A stretch of DNA of 12,151 nucleotides from Pseudomonadota bacterium (GTDB lineage Bacteria; Pseudomonadota; Alphaproteobacteria; Rhizobiales; Hyphomicrobiaceae): NCBI GenBank assembly GCA_023430315.1, contig JAEZAW010000049.1, positions 1 through 12,151 on the forward strand. Direction: 5' to 3'. Shown here one piece after another: positions 5,601 to 12,151 of the stretch (its first letter is position 1; the number at the start of each line of letters is the position of its first letter). The position numbers and the translations under genes were made by a program. The notes beneath the pieces are model-generated. The model did not search any database and was not told where the DNA came from. It was given only the letters and a program-made list of their open reading frames with translations.

Positions 5601-7181
5601 ATGGCTACCGCGACCGAAGCGCATCGTCCCGTCCTGTGGACGCCCGGCGATTGGAATGCCTTCTTCGGCTTCGGCACCAACATCCTCGTCAACATGCTCG
5701 TGCTGACGGGGCTGCTCCGCTTCGTTCTGAAGATGCCGGACTCGCTGGTGTTCGGCCGCATCCTGCCGGCGCTCGGCCTCATGATGTGCCTCTCGACGCT
5801 GTATTATGCGTTCCTCGCCTATCGCCTCGCGAAGCGGACCGGCAGGACGGACGTCTGCGCGCTCCCCTCCGGCGTCAGCGTCCCGCACATGTTCGTCGTC
5901 ACGTTCGTGATCATGCTGCCGATCTCGCTCCAGACGGGCGATCCGATCAAGGGCTGGCAGGCGGGCCTCGTCTGGGTGTTCTTCCAGAGCTTCATCCTGA
6001 TGATCGGCGGCTTCATCGCGCCATACATTCGCAAGATCACACCGCGAGCCGCTCTGCTCGGCACATTGGCAGGGGTCTCCGTCACCTTCATTTCCATGCG
6101 ACCGGCGCTCGAAATGTACATGACGCCCATGATCGGCATTCCCTGCTTCGCGATCATCCTGGTCGCGTGGTTCGGCGGCTTTCGCTATCCGCGCGGCATT
6201 CCGGCGGGTCTCGTCGCCATCGCAGCGGGAATGCTGATCGCCTGGGGGTCGAACCTCTTTGGTCTCAACTACGGGGGCCTCAGCCTGCAGAAGCTCACTG
6301 CGTCGCTCACGAGCTTCGGCTTCTCGGTGCCACTTCCCGCCTACAAAGAACTGTTCGGCGGTTTCGAATTCCTCGGCATCATTCTCGTCACCGCGATCCC
6401 GTTCGGCATCTACGACCTCGTCGAGGCCATGGACAATGTCGAGAGCGCGGAGGTGGCGGGCGATGCCTATCCGACCACGCAGGTGCTCACGGCCGACGGT
6501 GTCGTCAGCTTGATCGGCTGCCTCATGGGTAACCCTTTCATCAATGCCGTCTACATCGGCCATCCCGGCTGGAAAGCCATGGGCGGCCGCATCGGCTATT
6601 CGGCCGCGACCGGGCTCATGGTCATCGTGCTCTCATGGTTCGGCATCATCGCGCTGCTGCTGTCGCTGGTGCCTGTCGTCGCGATCTCGCCCATTCTGCT
6701 CTACATCGGCATGCTGATCGGCGCGCAGGCTTTCCAGGAAACGCCGAAGAGCCACGCGCCTGCCGTTGTGCTCGCGCTCGTGCCGCATCTCGCTGCATGG
6801 TGCAAGACCCTCATGGACGGCGCGTTACAGGCTGCCGGCACGAACGCGCACGCCATCGGCTTCGAAAAGCTCGGGCAGGTCGGCGTGCTCTATCAGGGGC
6901 TCGAAGTGCTCGGCGGCGGCGCCATCCTGAGCGGCCTCATCTTTGGCGCCATCGGCGCATTCATCATCGACAGGCAGTTCCTGTCGGCATCGGCGTTTGC
7001 CGCCGCCGCCGCTGTGCTGACGTTCTTCGGCTTCATGCACGGCGAGTCGGTCGGCATTGCCGTCACACCGACGGTTGCCATCGCTTATGTCGTGGTCGCC
7101 GCGTTCTTGTTCGCCCTGAGCCGAGCCCCCGTGCCCGCGCCGGCACCAGCGGCGGTGCCGCACGCAGCAGCGGCCGAGTAG
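5601..7181 (+). CDS. NCS2 (AzgA-like) xanthine/uracil/purine-type permease
   Basis: An inner-membrane transporter of 526 aa with about 12-14 hydrophobic segments. It resembles the AzgA branch of the nucleobase-cation symporter-2 family: LTADGVVSLIGCLMG followed by YIGHPGWKAMGGRIG (318-332) lines up with the AzgA region that normally reads YIES...GGRTG. The FGIYDLVEAMDN segment corresponds to the AzgA FDT region. The usual E-S pair is G320-H321 here, so the substrate may not be a standard purine. The C-terminal tail is low-complexity Ala/Pro. The ATG at 5601 is chosen for its GGGGGA (5587-5592) 8 bases upstream; a TTG at 5505 is in frame but would bury the sigma-54 site. It follows the hydrolase by 241 bases and converges on the small gene at 7192. 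Confidence 0.88.
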   Translation: MATATEAHRPVLWTPGDWNAFFGFGTNILVNMLVLTGLLRFVLKMPDSLVFGRILPALGLMMCLSTLYYAFLAYRLAKRTGRTDVCALPSGVSVPHMFVVTFVIMLPISLQTGDPIKGWQAGLVWVFFQSFILMIGGFIAPYIRKITPRAALLGTLAGVSVTFISMRPALEMYMTPMIGIPCFAIILVAWFGGFRYPRGIPAGLVAIAAGMLIAWGSNLFGLNYGGLSLQKLTASLTSFGFSVPLPAYKELFGGFEFLGIILVTAIPFGIYDLVEAMDNVESAEVAGDAYPTTQVLTADGVVSLIGCLMGNPFINAVYIGHPGWKAMGGRIGYSAATGLMVIVLSWFGIIALLLSLVPVVAISPILLYIGMLIGAQAFQETPKSHAPAVVLALVPHLAAWCKTLMDGALQAAGTNAHAIGFEKLGQVGVLYQGLEVLGGGAILSGLIFGAIGAFIIDRQFLSASAFAAAAAVLTFFGFMHGESVGIAVTPTVAIAYVVVAAFLFALSRAPVPAPAPAAVPHAAAAE

Positions 7182-7191
7182 GCAGCGGCCA

Positions 7192-7449
7192 TCAGCACAT
7201 CAAGGTGAGGAAGTCCTTCGGCAGGCGACCGTGCTTCTCAAGATGCATGAGGCCCTCGCGCGTGGCCACGACCATGAGCCCCGCGCTCGACGTCTCCGCC
7301 CTTAGCAGATCGCGATCGACGGCATCTTCCCAGACGGTCAGCCGCGGACATGATGTCCGCCAGATATCCATGACCTGCTCATAAGGCCGCGGCTCCTTCG
7401 CAATCCACTCGACCAGGTCGAGGATCAACGGCTCGATGTTGCCAGACAT
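7192..7449 (-). CDS. Small 85-aa protein of unknown function, possible winged helix
   Basis: I do not recognise a named family with certainty, but the layout looks like short proteins seen in other Hyphomicrobiales. A first helix (about 4-18) is followed by PYEQVMDIWRTSCPRLTVWEDAVDRDLL, which reads as two helices with a conserved-looking TSCPRL-VWEDA core, then a hydrophobic strand GLMVVATREG and a last helix. This order would suit a single winged-helix domain; that is inference from pattern only. Translation should be strong: AGGAGGAA lies just before the ATG at 7449. The exporter gene upstream ends inside that ribosome site, 9 bases before this start, so the two are almost surely one operon. 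Confidence 0.82.
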   Translation of the reverse strand: MSGNIEPLILDLVEWIAKEPRPYEQVMDIWRTSCPRLTVWEDAVDRDLLRAETSSAGLMVVATREGLMHLEKHGRLPKDFLTLMC

Positions 7450-7452
7450 CTC

Positions 7453-7460
7453 TTCCTCCT
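7453..7460 (-). promoter_or_regulatory. Strong Shine-Dalgarno of the 85-aa gene overlapping the exporter stop
   Basis: On the minus strand TAGGAGGAAGAG precedes the ATG at 7449. The TAG stop of the exporter (7461-7459) forms the first bases of this stretch, so ribosomes finishing the exporter could reinitiate here. Confidence 0.75.
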
Positions 7461-8208
7461 AGTTCGCCGCAATGGCGAGTTGGTAGAGGCCCTGCGCAAT
7501 ATAAACGCAGGCAATCGTCGTGACGATGCGCATGGCCCAAACGCGATACTGGGCGTCGCTGAGCCGCTCGAGAACTGGCTTTGCCAGCGACGTACCCGCG
7601 ATCGTTGCGACGATGGCGACGCCGACGAGCAGCGGATCGATCGAAGCCGCCTGACTGACCAGCCCACCGAAGTAGGCGAGCTTCATCGTGTGGCAGCACA
7701 CTTGGCAGATCGCCTTCGTCGCGACGATCTCCCGGCGCTCGAACTTTCCGCCGAGAAAGTACGTGTCGATCAGCGGCCCCGACACACCGGCCAGCAGCAT
7801 AAGGATCATGCTCGCCGCGCCGACCGCTACGCCGTGCAACGGGCGCGCCGGATCCGGCTTCATGCCTGCCGGCAGTAGTCTCACCACGAACGGCGCGAAC
7901 CCGAGCAGCACCAGCGTGAGAGCGGTGCTCGGCACAAAAGCCCAGATGCTCCAGACAGCGAAAGCGACGGCGCTGCCGGCGAGAAAGCCGCCGGCACTGC
8001 GCCACCGCACGTAACGCAGCCAAAGGAGCCCGCGCCATCCGTTCGAGGTCATCTGCGTTATGGCGTGCAAAGCCATAGCTTCGGGCAATGCGAGCACGGC
8101 AAGCAGGATGCCGAGCAGGATCATGCCGCCCGCCATCCCGAAGATGCCGGACAGGAAGGAGCACGCCACCATGGCGGTGGCGAGAGCGGCAATCGTCGGG
8201 GTTATCAC
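7459..8208 (-). CDS. TSUP family (TauE/SafE) sulfite/organosulfur exporter
   Basis: A 249-aa inner-membrane protein with about 7-8 hydrophobic segments. It has the TSUP N-terminal pattern of a glycine-rich first helix (SGIFGMAGGMILLG), and the second-repeat counterpart LAGVSGPLIDTYFLGGKFERREIVATKA, which is the most recognisable part. Members move sulfite, sulfonates, sulfoacetate, thiosulfate or other small anions. A cysteine-rich stretch, C168-QV-C171-C172-H173, lies in the middle of the second half. The start is a GTG at 8208 with GAGGTGA 6 bases upstream. It is divergent from a LysR regulator, which probably controls it, and is followed 9 bases later by the 85-aa gene. The carried anion cannot be told from sequence. 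Confidence 0.92.
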   Translation of the reverse strand: MITPTIAALATAMVACSFLSGIFGMAGGMILLGILLAVLALPEAMALHAITQMTSNGWRGLLWLRYVRWRSAGGFLAGSAVAFAVWSIWAFVPSTALTLVLLGFAPFVVRLLPAGMKPDPARPLHGVAVGAASMILMLLAGVSGPLIDTYFLGGKFERREIVATKAICQVCCHTMKLAYFGGLVSQAASIDPLLVGVAIVATIAGTSLAKPVLERLSDAQYRVWAMRIVTTIACVYIAQGLYQLAIAAN

Positions 8209-8244
8209 GGCAGGTCACCTCGCAGATCGCTATCATGCGAGATG

Positions 8245-8261
8245 TTGCATTATGCGTCCAA
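8245..8261. promoter_or_regulatory. Candidate LysR-type operator TTG-N11-CAA
   Basis: TTG (8245-8247) and CAA (8259-8261) form a T-N11-A type dyad, and GCATTATGC (8247-8255) within it is itself a perfect inverted repeat with one central base. It covers the -10 of the exporter promoter. This is the expected place for binding by the adjacent LysR protein. Confidence 0.5.
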
Positions 8262-8278
8262 TGCATTTATTTTCTCAA
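8249..8278 (-). promoter_or_regulatory. Sigma-70-like promoter of the exporter operon
   Basis: Read on the minus strand: TTGAGA (8278-8273), 18 bases, CATAAT (8254-8249). Each hexamer differs from the consensus at one base. Transcription would start near 8242, about 35 bases before the GTG at 8208. Confidence 0.55.
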
Positions 8279-8303
8279 TTAACATGCATAAATTGGATGA
8301 TTC

Positions 8304-9275
8304 ATGGATCTCACGCAGCTCCGAGCATTCGTGACGGTCGCCGATGCGGGCGGCGTTTCGCGCGCTGCCGAGCGGCTGCATCTCAGCCAGCCCGCGCTCT
8401 CGCGGCAGCTCCAGACGCTCGAGGCGGAGCTTGGGCTCTCGCTGTTCGATCGAACGGAACGCCGCTTGCGCCTGACGTCGAGCGGTGAAGATCTGCTTCG
8501 CCGGTGCAGAGCCATCCTCTCCGACGCAGAAGCGTTGAAGGATCGCGCCAGATCACTTCAATCCGGCGAGACCGGCATTCTCAGGATCGGCGCAACACCG
8601 CCCACGATCGAAGCGCCGCTGGCCGGCTTTCTCGGTGACTGGCACGAGCGCCATCCCGGCATCGAGGTGCATCTCATCGAGGACGGCGGCACGCATCTAG
8701 CGGAGCGTCTGCACGAGGGAGAGGTGCATGTTGCTTACGTCCCTGCCGGCGACTCCCGGTTCGACTACCAGCTCCTCTATCCGATCCACGTTGTGGCAGC
8801 GGTCGCGACCGATCATCAGCTCGCACGCGCGCGCACGCTCGAGCTGGCGACGCTGGTCGAGTTCGACGTCATGCCACTGCACGCGGGCTTTGGTTCGCGC
8901 GACTGGTTTGACGATGCCTGCCGCGCTGCCGGCCTCCGACCTAAAGTCGTGTTCGAAAGTGCGTCGCACAACGCGATCCTGGCACTCGCTGCCGCACGAT
9001 ATGGGATTGGAATACTGCCATCGGCCGTCGCTCCGGCGCCCGATCGCGTGCGCCTGCTGCCGCTCGTCCATGACGGTGTCGCGCTCGGGCGCTGGACCAT
9101 GATTGCCTGGAGCAAGCGGCGGCACCTCCCCGCCTATGCCAGGATCTTCGTCGAAGAGTTCAGCGCGTATGCCCGCCTTAACCATCCGGGCCGGGCCCTC
9201 TTACGGCAGGCGCCGAGGATCAAGCCTCCTGCCGGAATGGCCCAACCGTTGTCAAAAGGACGCGGCGGCAAATGA
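8304..9275 (+). CDS. LysR family transcriptional regulator
   Basis: The first 60 residues are a classic LysR winged helix-turn-helix: LTQLRAFVTVADAGGVSRAAERLHLSQPALSRQ, then LEAELGLSLFDRTERRLRLTSSGEDLL. A linker helix runs to about 88, and the effector-binding periplasmic-binding-protein-like domain begins at GILRIGATPPTIEAPL, with an ESASHNAILALAAARYGIGILP segment in its second half. Length is 323 aa, with about 25 extra basic residues at the C-terminus. The divergent exporter gene 95 bases away is its most likely target. The ligand is unknown. The Shine-Dalgarno is weak (TTGGATGA), but the start matches the family exactly. Confidence 0.95.
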   Translation: MDLTQLRAFVTVADAGGVSRAAERLHLSQPALSRQLQTLEAELGLSLFDRTERRLRLTSSGEDLLRRCRAILSDAEALKDRARSLQSGETGILRIGATPPTIEAPLAGFLGDWHERHPGIEVHLIEDGGTHLAERLHEGEVHVAYVPAGDSRFDYQLLYPIHVVAAVATDHQLARARTLELATLVEFDVMPLHAGFGSRDWFDDACRAAGLRPKVVFESASHNAILALAAARYGIGILPSAVAPAPDRVRLLPLVHDGVALGRWTMIAWSKRRHLPAYARIFVEEFSAYARLNHPGRALLRQAPRIKPPAGMAQPLSKGRGGK

Positions 9276-9288
9276 AGGCGCGCGCCTT
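9275..9288. repeat. Perfect 14-bp palindrome AAGGCGCGCGCCTT after the LysR stop
   Basis: The palindrome starts at the last base of the TGA stop (9273-9275). It could form a short hairpin but lacks a U-run on either strand. A further imperfect pair, TTCTCC (9295-9300) with GGAGAA (9314-9319), follows. Confidence 0.4.
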
Positions 9289-9323
9289 AAACCCTTCTCC
9301 CCTTTCACTTTAAGGAGAATCGG

Positions 9324-9341
9324 CCCACACTGAGGTGTGGG
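9324..9341. terminator. Perfect stem-loop CCCACAC-TGAG-GTGTGGG, terminator-like
   Basis: A 7-bp perfect GC-rich stem with a 4-base loop lies 49 bases past the LysR stop and 162 bases before phaZ. It is followed by AGATTGTGTC rather than a U-run, so it may be a weak or Rho-assisted end of the LysR transcript, or a binding site. The remainder of 9276-9503 holds no gene that I can support. Confidence 0.4.
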
Positions 9342-9503
9342 AGATTGTGTCGACTGAATGATCGTTCCATCGCGATAAGGCGCCGCACCATGCGATCGGC
9401 GAAGGTGTAACAGCCGGAACTGCCGACCGCATCGCACTGTTAGCAAGATGCGCCACACGTTGGAATCAACGGTCATTCTGGGAAACACACTGGGGAGAGA
9501 GAT

Positions 9504-11018
9504 ATGCTCTACCATTGGTACGAGCTCGGCCATGCGGCCGTGCGCCCGGTACGCGCAGCCGCCGGCTCTGCCCGGTTTCTGCTTTCAAACCCCTTCAATC
9601 CGCTGACACACACGAGCGTCGCGCGGCACACCGCGGCAGCACTCGAGGTGTTCGAGCGCACAACACGGCGCTACGACAAGCCGAACTACAGGATCAATCG
9701 CACGAACGTCGACGGCATGGACGTCGGTGTCCGCGAGGAAGTGGTGTGGCAACATCCCTTCTGCCGCCTTGTCCATTTCAAACGCGATATCGCGCCGGCG
9801 CGCGCCGCCCGTGATCCGCGGCTGCTGCTCGTCGCACCCATGTCCGGCCACTTCGCGACGCTGCTGCGCGGCACAGTTGAGACCTTCCTTCCCGATCACG
9901 AGGTTTACATCACCGACTGGCAGGACGCGCGCGACGTGCTGCTGACGGCCGGCGAGTTCCGCCTCGAGGACTACACCGACGCAATGATCGCCATGTTCCG
10001 GCACTTCGGCGGCGACGTGCACGTGTTCTCGGTGTGCCAACCCTCCGTGCCCGTGCTCGCGGCAGTCTCGCTCATGGAAGCCGAGGGCGATCCCGACGTA
10101 CCGCTCAGCATGTCGCTCGCGGGTGGACCGATCGACACGCGCCGCAGCCCGACGATCGTCAATCAACTTGCCGAGCAGCGCGGTACGGACTGGTTCCGCC
10201 GCAATGTCATCACGCAGGTGCCGTGGCCCAATGCCGGCGCGGGGCGCTCGGTTTATCCGGGCTTCCTGCAGCTCAGCGGGTTCATGACCATGAACCTCGA
10301 CCGGCACATGAACGCGCACAAGGATCTCTTCTTCCATCTCGTGCGCGGCGACGGCGACAGCGCTGAGAAGCATCGCGAATTCTACGATGAATATCTCGCC
10401 GTCATGGATCTGACCGCGGAGTTCTACCTCGATACGGTCGACACCGTGTTCGTGCGCCATCTTCTGGCCAAGGGCGAGATGCGCCACCGTGGACGCCTGA
10501 TCGATCCGAGTGCGATTCGCCGCGTCGGCCTCTTCACCATCGAAGGCGAGAAGGACGACATCACCGGCCTCGGCCAATGTCAGGCCGCGCACGACCTCTG
10601 CACGTCATTGCCGGACGCGGACAAGATGCACTTTACGTGCCCGCATGTCGGCCACTATGGCATTTTCAACGGCTCCCGCTTCCGCCGCGAGATTGCACCG
10701 CGAATCGCAGCCTTTGCTCGCGAACGCGATCCGCGCACGAAGGCAGGCATCGCCGCGCCAGCACTTCGTCGCACCACGCCGCGCGAAAAGATTGATGCAG
10801 AGCGCCGCGAAATTTCTGCAGCCGCCTTCACATTTGGTAACGACACACCCGCGCGTCCTCGGCGCACGCTGACGCGGCACGACGCCGCGGCGGCCACTAG
10901 GCAGGCTTCACATACGCACGCAGCTGACGCGCTTTATCTGCCTCAGCTCGCACATCTAACAATGCTGCAGCTCGCCGGCAGTCTGCTGCTCGACGGACTG
11001 AAAGTTTGGCAACAATAA
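9504..11018 (+). CDS. phaZ: Intracellular polyhydroxybutyrate (PHA) depolymerase with long C-terminal tail
   Basis: PhaZ mobilises stored PHB by thiolysis or hydrolysis at the granule surface. The alpha/beta-hydrolase core (about 1-400) has the catalytic triad expected for the intracellular type: C178 in FSVCQPSVPVLA, an Asp at 351 or 352 in EGEKDDITG, and H384 in HVGHYGIF, close to C183/D355/H388 of Cupriavidus PhaZ1. The N-terminal MLYHWYELGHAAVRP and LSNPFNPLTHT segments are also typical. The gene encodes 504 aa, whereas the family is usually 400-430 aa: about 100 extra residues follow AAFARERD, rich in Arg, Ala and Thr and ending in a hydrophobic helix. GGAG (9494-9497) is 6 bases before the ATG. 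Confidence 0.95.
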   Translation: MLYHWYELGHAAVRPVRAAAGSARFLLSNPFNPLTHTSVARHTAAALEVFERTTRRYDKPNYRINRTNVDGMDVGVREEVVWQHPFCRLVHFKRDIAPARAARDPRLLLVAPMSGHFATLLRGTVETFLPDHEVYITDWQDARDVLLTAGEFRLEDYTDAMIAMFRHFGGDVHVFSVCQPSVPVLAAVSLMEAEGDPDVPLSMSLAGGPIDTRRSPTIVNQLAEQRGTDWFRRNVITQVPWPNAGAGRSVYPGFLQLSGFMTMNLDRHMNAHKDLFFHLVRGDGDSAEKHREFYDEYLAVMDLTAEFYLDTVDTVFVRHLLAKGEMRHRGRLIDPSAIRRVGLFTIEGEKDDITGLGQCQAAHDLCTSLPDADKMHFTCPHVGHYGIFNGSRFRREIAPRIAAFARERDPRTKAGIAAPALRRTTPREKIDAERREISAAAFTFGNDTPARPRRTLTRHDAAAATRQASHTHAADALYLPQLAHLTMLQLAGSLLLDGLKVWQQ

Positions 11019-11319
11019 CGCCCTGCATTCTGCGACTCAGTCGTGCGCAAATATCTGTGGCGCTGATGCGTCGCGTGGCGTTGCCGCAACATACTTTTGC
11101 TCTCATGCGTTCTGCTCGCGGCAAAGGGTTCGCGCGCTCGGTCGAGCCTGCTAGGAATCGATCACTCGGCGGTGCATCGGGGTGCGCCGCAGGACTGCCT
11201 CAAACGAGTGCGAAGCGCGTCAGTCGAGTGGTGCACCTGACACCGGTCGATGGGGGACATTTGCAAATGCGCTACCGGCGCAATCCCTCACGCACATTGG
11301 GAGACGAGCGAGGACGCGC
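11019..11319. other. 301-bp intergenic region without a supported gene
   Basis: Between phaZ and the metalloprotease I find no ORF with coding character: an in-frame ATG at 11182 precedes the metalloprotease, but the residues it adds do not look like the family. The region holds CGACT-C-AGTCG (11033-11043), GGTGCACC (11230-11237) and the perfect palindrome CATTTGCAAATG (11258-11269). No intrinsic terminator or clear promoter stands out. Confidence 0.6.
11258..11269. repeat. Perfect 12-bp palindrome CATTTGCAAATG before the metalloprotease gene
   Basis: The palindrome lies 50 bases upstream of the ATG at 11320, in an AT-richer spot of an otherwise GC-rich gap. It may be an operator; no matching regulator is nearby. 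Confidence 0.35.
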
Positions 11320-12087
11320 ATGAAGCGGCGGACCGCAAAATCGACGGGCAAGGCAACGGCTGCTTCGGTGCAGCTACTGAAGGTGGACGGCATCTCCGCG
11401 CCAGTGGAAGTGCGTCGCCACCCGAAGGCGCGTCGTCTCACGTTGCGCGTCAGTCGCACGCAACACGCCGTCATTCTGACCATGCCGCGCAGCTCCGATC
11501 TGCGCGAGGCGGATCGCTTTCTGCTGCGCAATCGCGACTGGGTGCGCGAGCGCCTCGAATGCGTGCCAGAGCCCGTGCCGCTCGTCGAAGGCGCCACCTT
11601 CCCTCTCCGGGGCGTACCGCATGAAATTGCGATCGAGCCGACACTTCGCGGCGCCGGCGTGGTCGAGATTGCCACGCGCGCGGGTCGGCGCGTTCCTGTC
11701 GTCATCGTGCACGGTACGTTGGAGCACGCCCCCCGGCGCCTGCGCGATTGGCTCTATGCCGAAGCCGCGCGCGACCTTCAGACAGCCGTATCACGTTACG
11801 CGAAGGCGCTCGGCGTCCGGCCGCTCAGGATCACGCTCCGCGATCAGAAAACGCGATGGGGCTCCTGCTCGAGTGCGGGGCAGCTCTCGTTTTCCTGGCG
11901 GCTGCTAATGGCACCGCCGGTCGTTCTCGACTACGTGGCAGCCCACGAGGTCGCCCATCTTGTCCACATGAACCACGGGCCGCGCTTCTGGCGCCTCGTC
12001 GACCGCATCATGCCCCGTGCCGGCGAGGCCAAGGCCTGGCTGCGCATTCACGGCATGGATCTTTACCGCTACGATCTCAATCCATGA
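11320..12087 (+). CDS. M48/YgjP-type (SprT-like, DUF45) metalloprotease
   Basis: A 255-aa protein of the YgjP/SprT-like metallopeptidase group, often called M48 family in annotation. The signature is complete: RWGSCS at 179-184, then YVAAHEVAHLVHMNHGPRFW, in which H209, H213 and H219 would bind zinc and E210 be the catalytic base. The N-terminal part, with the VRRHPKARRLTLRV segment, is the usual beta-rich start. The cellular substrate of this family is poorly known. The ATG at 11320 is preferred because AGGA (11311-11314) sits 5 bases upstream and homologues begin near there; the frame is open to an ATG at 11182. No signal peptide is seen. The final 64 bases of the window (12088-12151) hold no gene I can support. 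Confidence 0.93.
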   Translation: MKRRTAKSTGKATAASVQLLKVDGISAPVEVRRHPKARRLTLRVSRTQHAVILTMPRSSDLREADRFLLRNRDWVRERLECVPEPVPLVEGATFPLRGVPHEIAIEPTLRGAGVVEIATRAGRRVPVVIVHGTLEHAPRRLRDWLYAEAARDLQTAVSRYAKALGVRPLRITLRDQKTRWGSCSSAGQLSFSWRLLMAPPVVLDYVAAHEVAHLVHMNHGPRFWRLVDRIMPRAGEAKAWLRIHGMDLYRYDLNP

Positions 12088-12151
12088 TCCGGGCTTGGCC
12101 CTCCTGCCGTAGCCGTTGCCGCACCTATCCCCATTGCCCGGTTCCGTTGAG

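Noticed and set aside
5436..6563. A 375-codon open frame on the minus strand across the permease gene
   Set aside because: It is antisense to a clear membrane protein, its translation is charged low-complexity sequence, and such frames are common in GC-rich DNA.
3669..8208. A taurine (tauD-tauE) pathway linking the dioxygenase and the TSUP exporter
   Set aside because: The genes are in separate, oppositely oriented units, and the dioxygenase resembles TfdA more than taurine dioxygenase.
9585..10592. A 335-codon open frame on the minus strand within phaZ
   Set aside because: It mirrors the codon pattern of phaZ, has no recognisable domain and no ribosome site.
11182..11319. Upstream extension of the metalloprotease from the ATG at 11182
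   Set aside because: The added 46 residues do not look like the family and a good ribosome site precedes 11320.
1..12151. tRNA, rRNA, CRISPR arrays, insertion sequences or phage genes
   Set aside because: None was recognised on either strand: no spaced direct repeats, transposase or integrase motifs were seen.

Overview
This is a GC-rich chromosomal window with tightly packed genes and sparse, mostly G/C-ending codon choice. Gene content points to an alphaproteobacterium of the Hyphomicrobiales (Rhizobiales): an MmcB-type repair protein next to a RegB/RegA (ActS/ActR, PrrB/PrrA) redox two-component pair, a divergent SCO/SenC copper protein, and an intracellular polyhydroxybutyrate (PHB) depolymerase. 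I cannot name the genus. No tRNA, rRNA, CRISPR, transposase or integrase was seen.

Layout. (1) 1-3428 is core and redox related: mmcB (+) converges on regA (-); regB (-) lies just upstream of regA in the same orientation; senC (+) diverges from regB across a 182-bp region holding a candidate RegA box. (2) 3669-7181 carries three co-directional genes: a TfdA/TauD-type Fe(II)/2-oxoglutarate dioxygenase, a biuret/triuret-hydrolase-like cysteine hydrolase, and an AzgA-like NCS2 permease preceded by a good candidate sigma-54 promoter. Together these look like an uptake-and-breakdown set for a small nitrogen-containing compound, which is inference. (3) 7192-9275 is a divergent LysR regulator / TSUP (TauE/SafE) exporter unit, with a small conserved-looking 85-aa protein translationally close to the exporter. 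The 95-bp intergenic region has a strong sigma-70-like promoter for the exporter overlapped by a TTG-N11-CAA LysR-type dyad. (4) 9504-11018 is an intracellular PHB depolymerase with an unusually long C-terminal tail. (5) 11320-12087 is a YgjP/SprT-like M48-type metalloprotease, followed by 64 bases with no gene.

Most of the window is ordinary alphaproteobacterial chromosome. The parts most worth a second look are the dioxygenase-hydrolase-permease set with its sigma-54 signal, the exporter plus small protein with their regulatory region, and the PhaZ tail. I see no convincing wholly new system.
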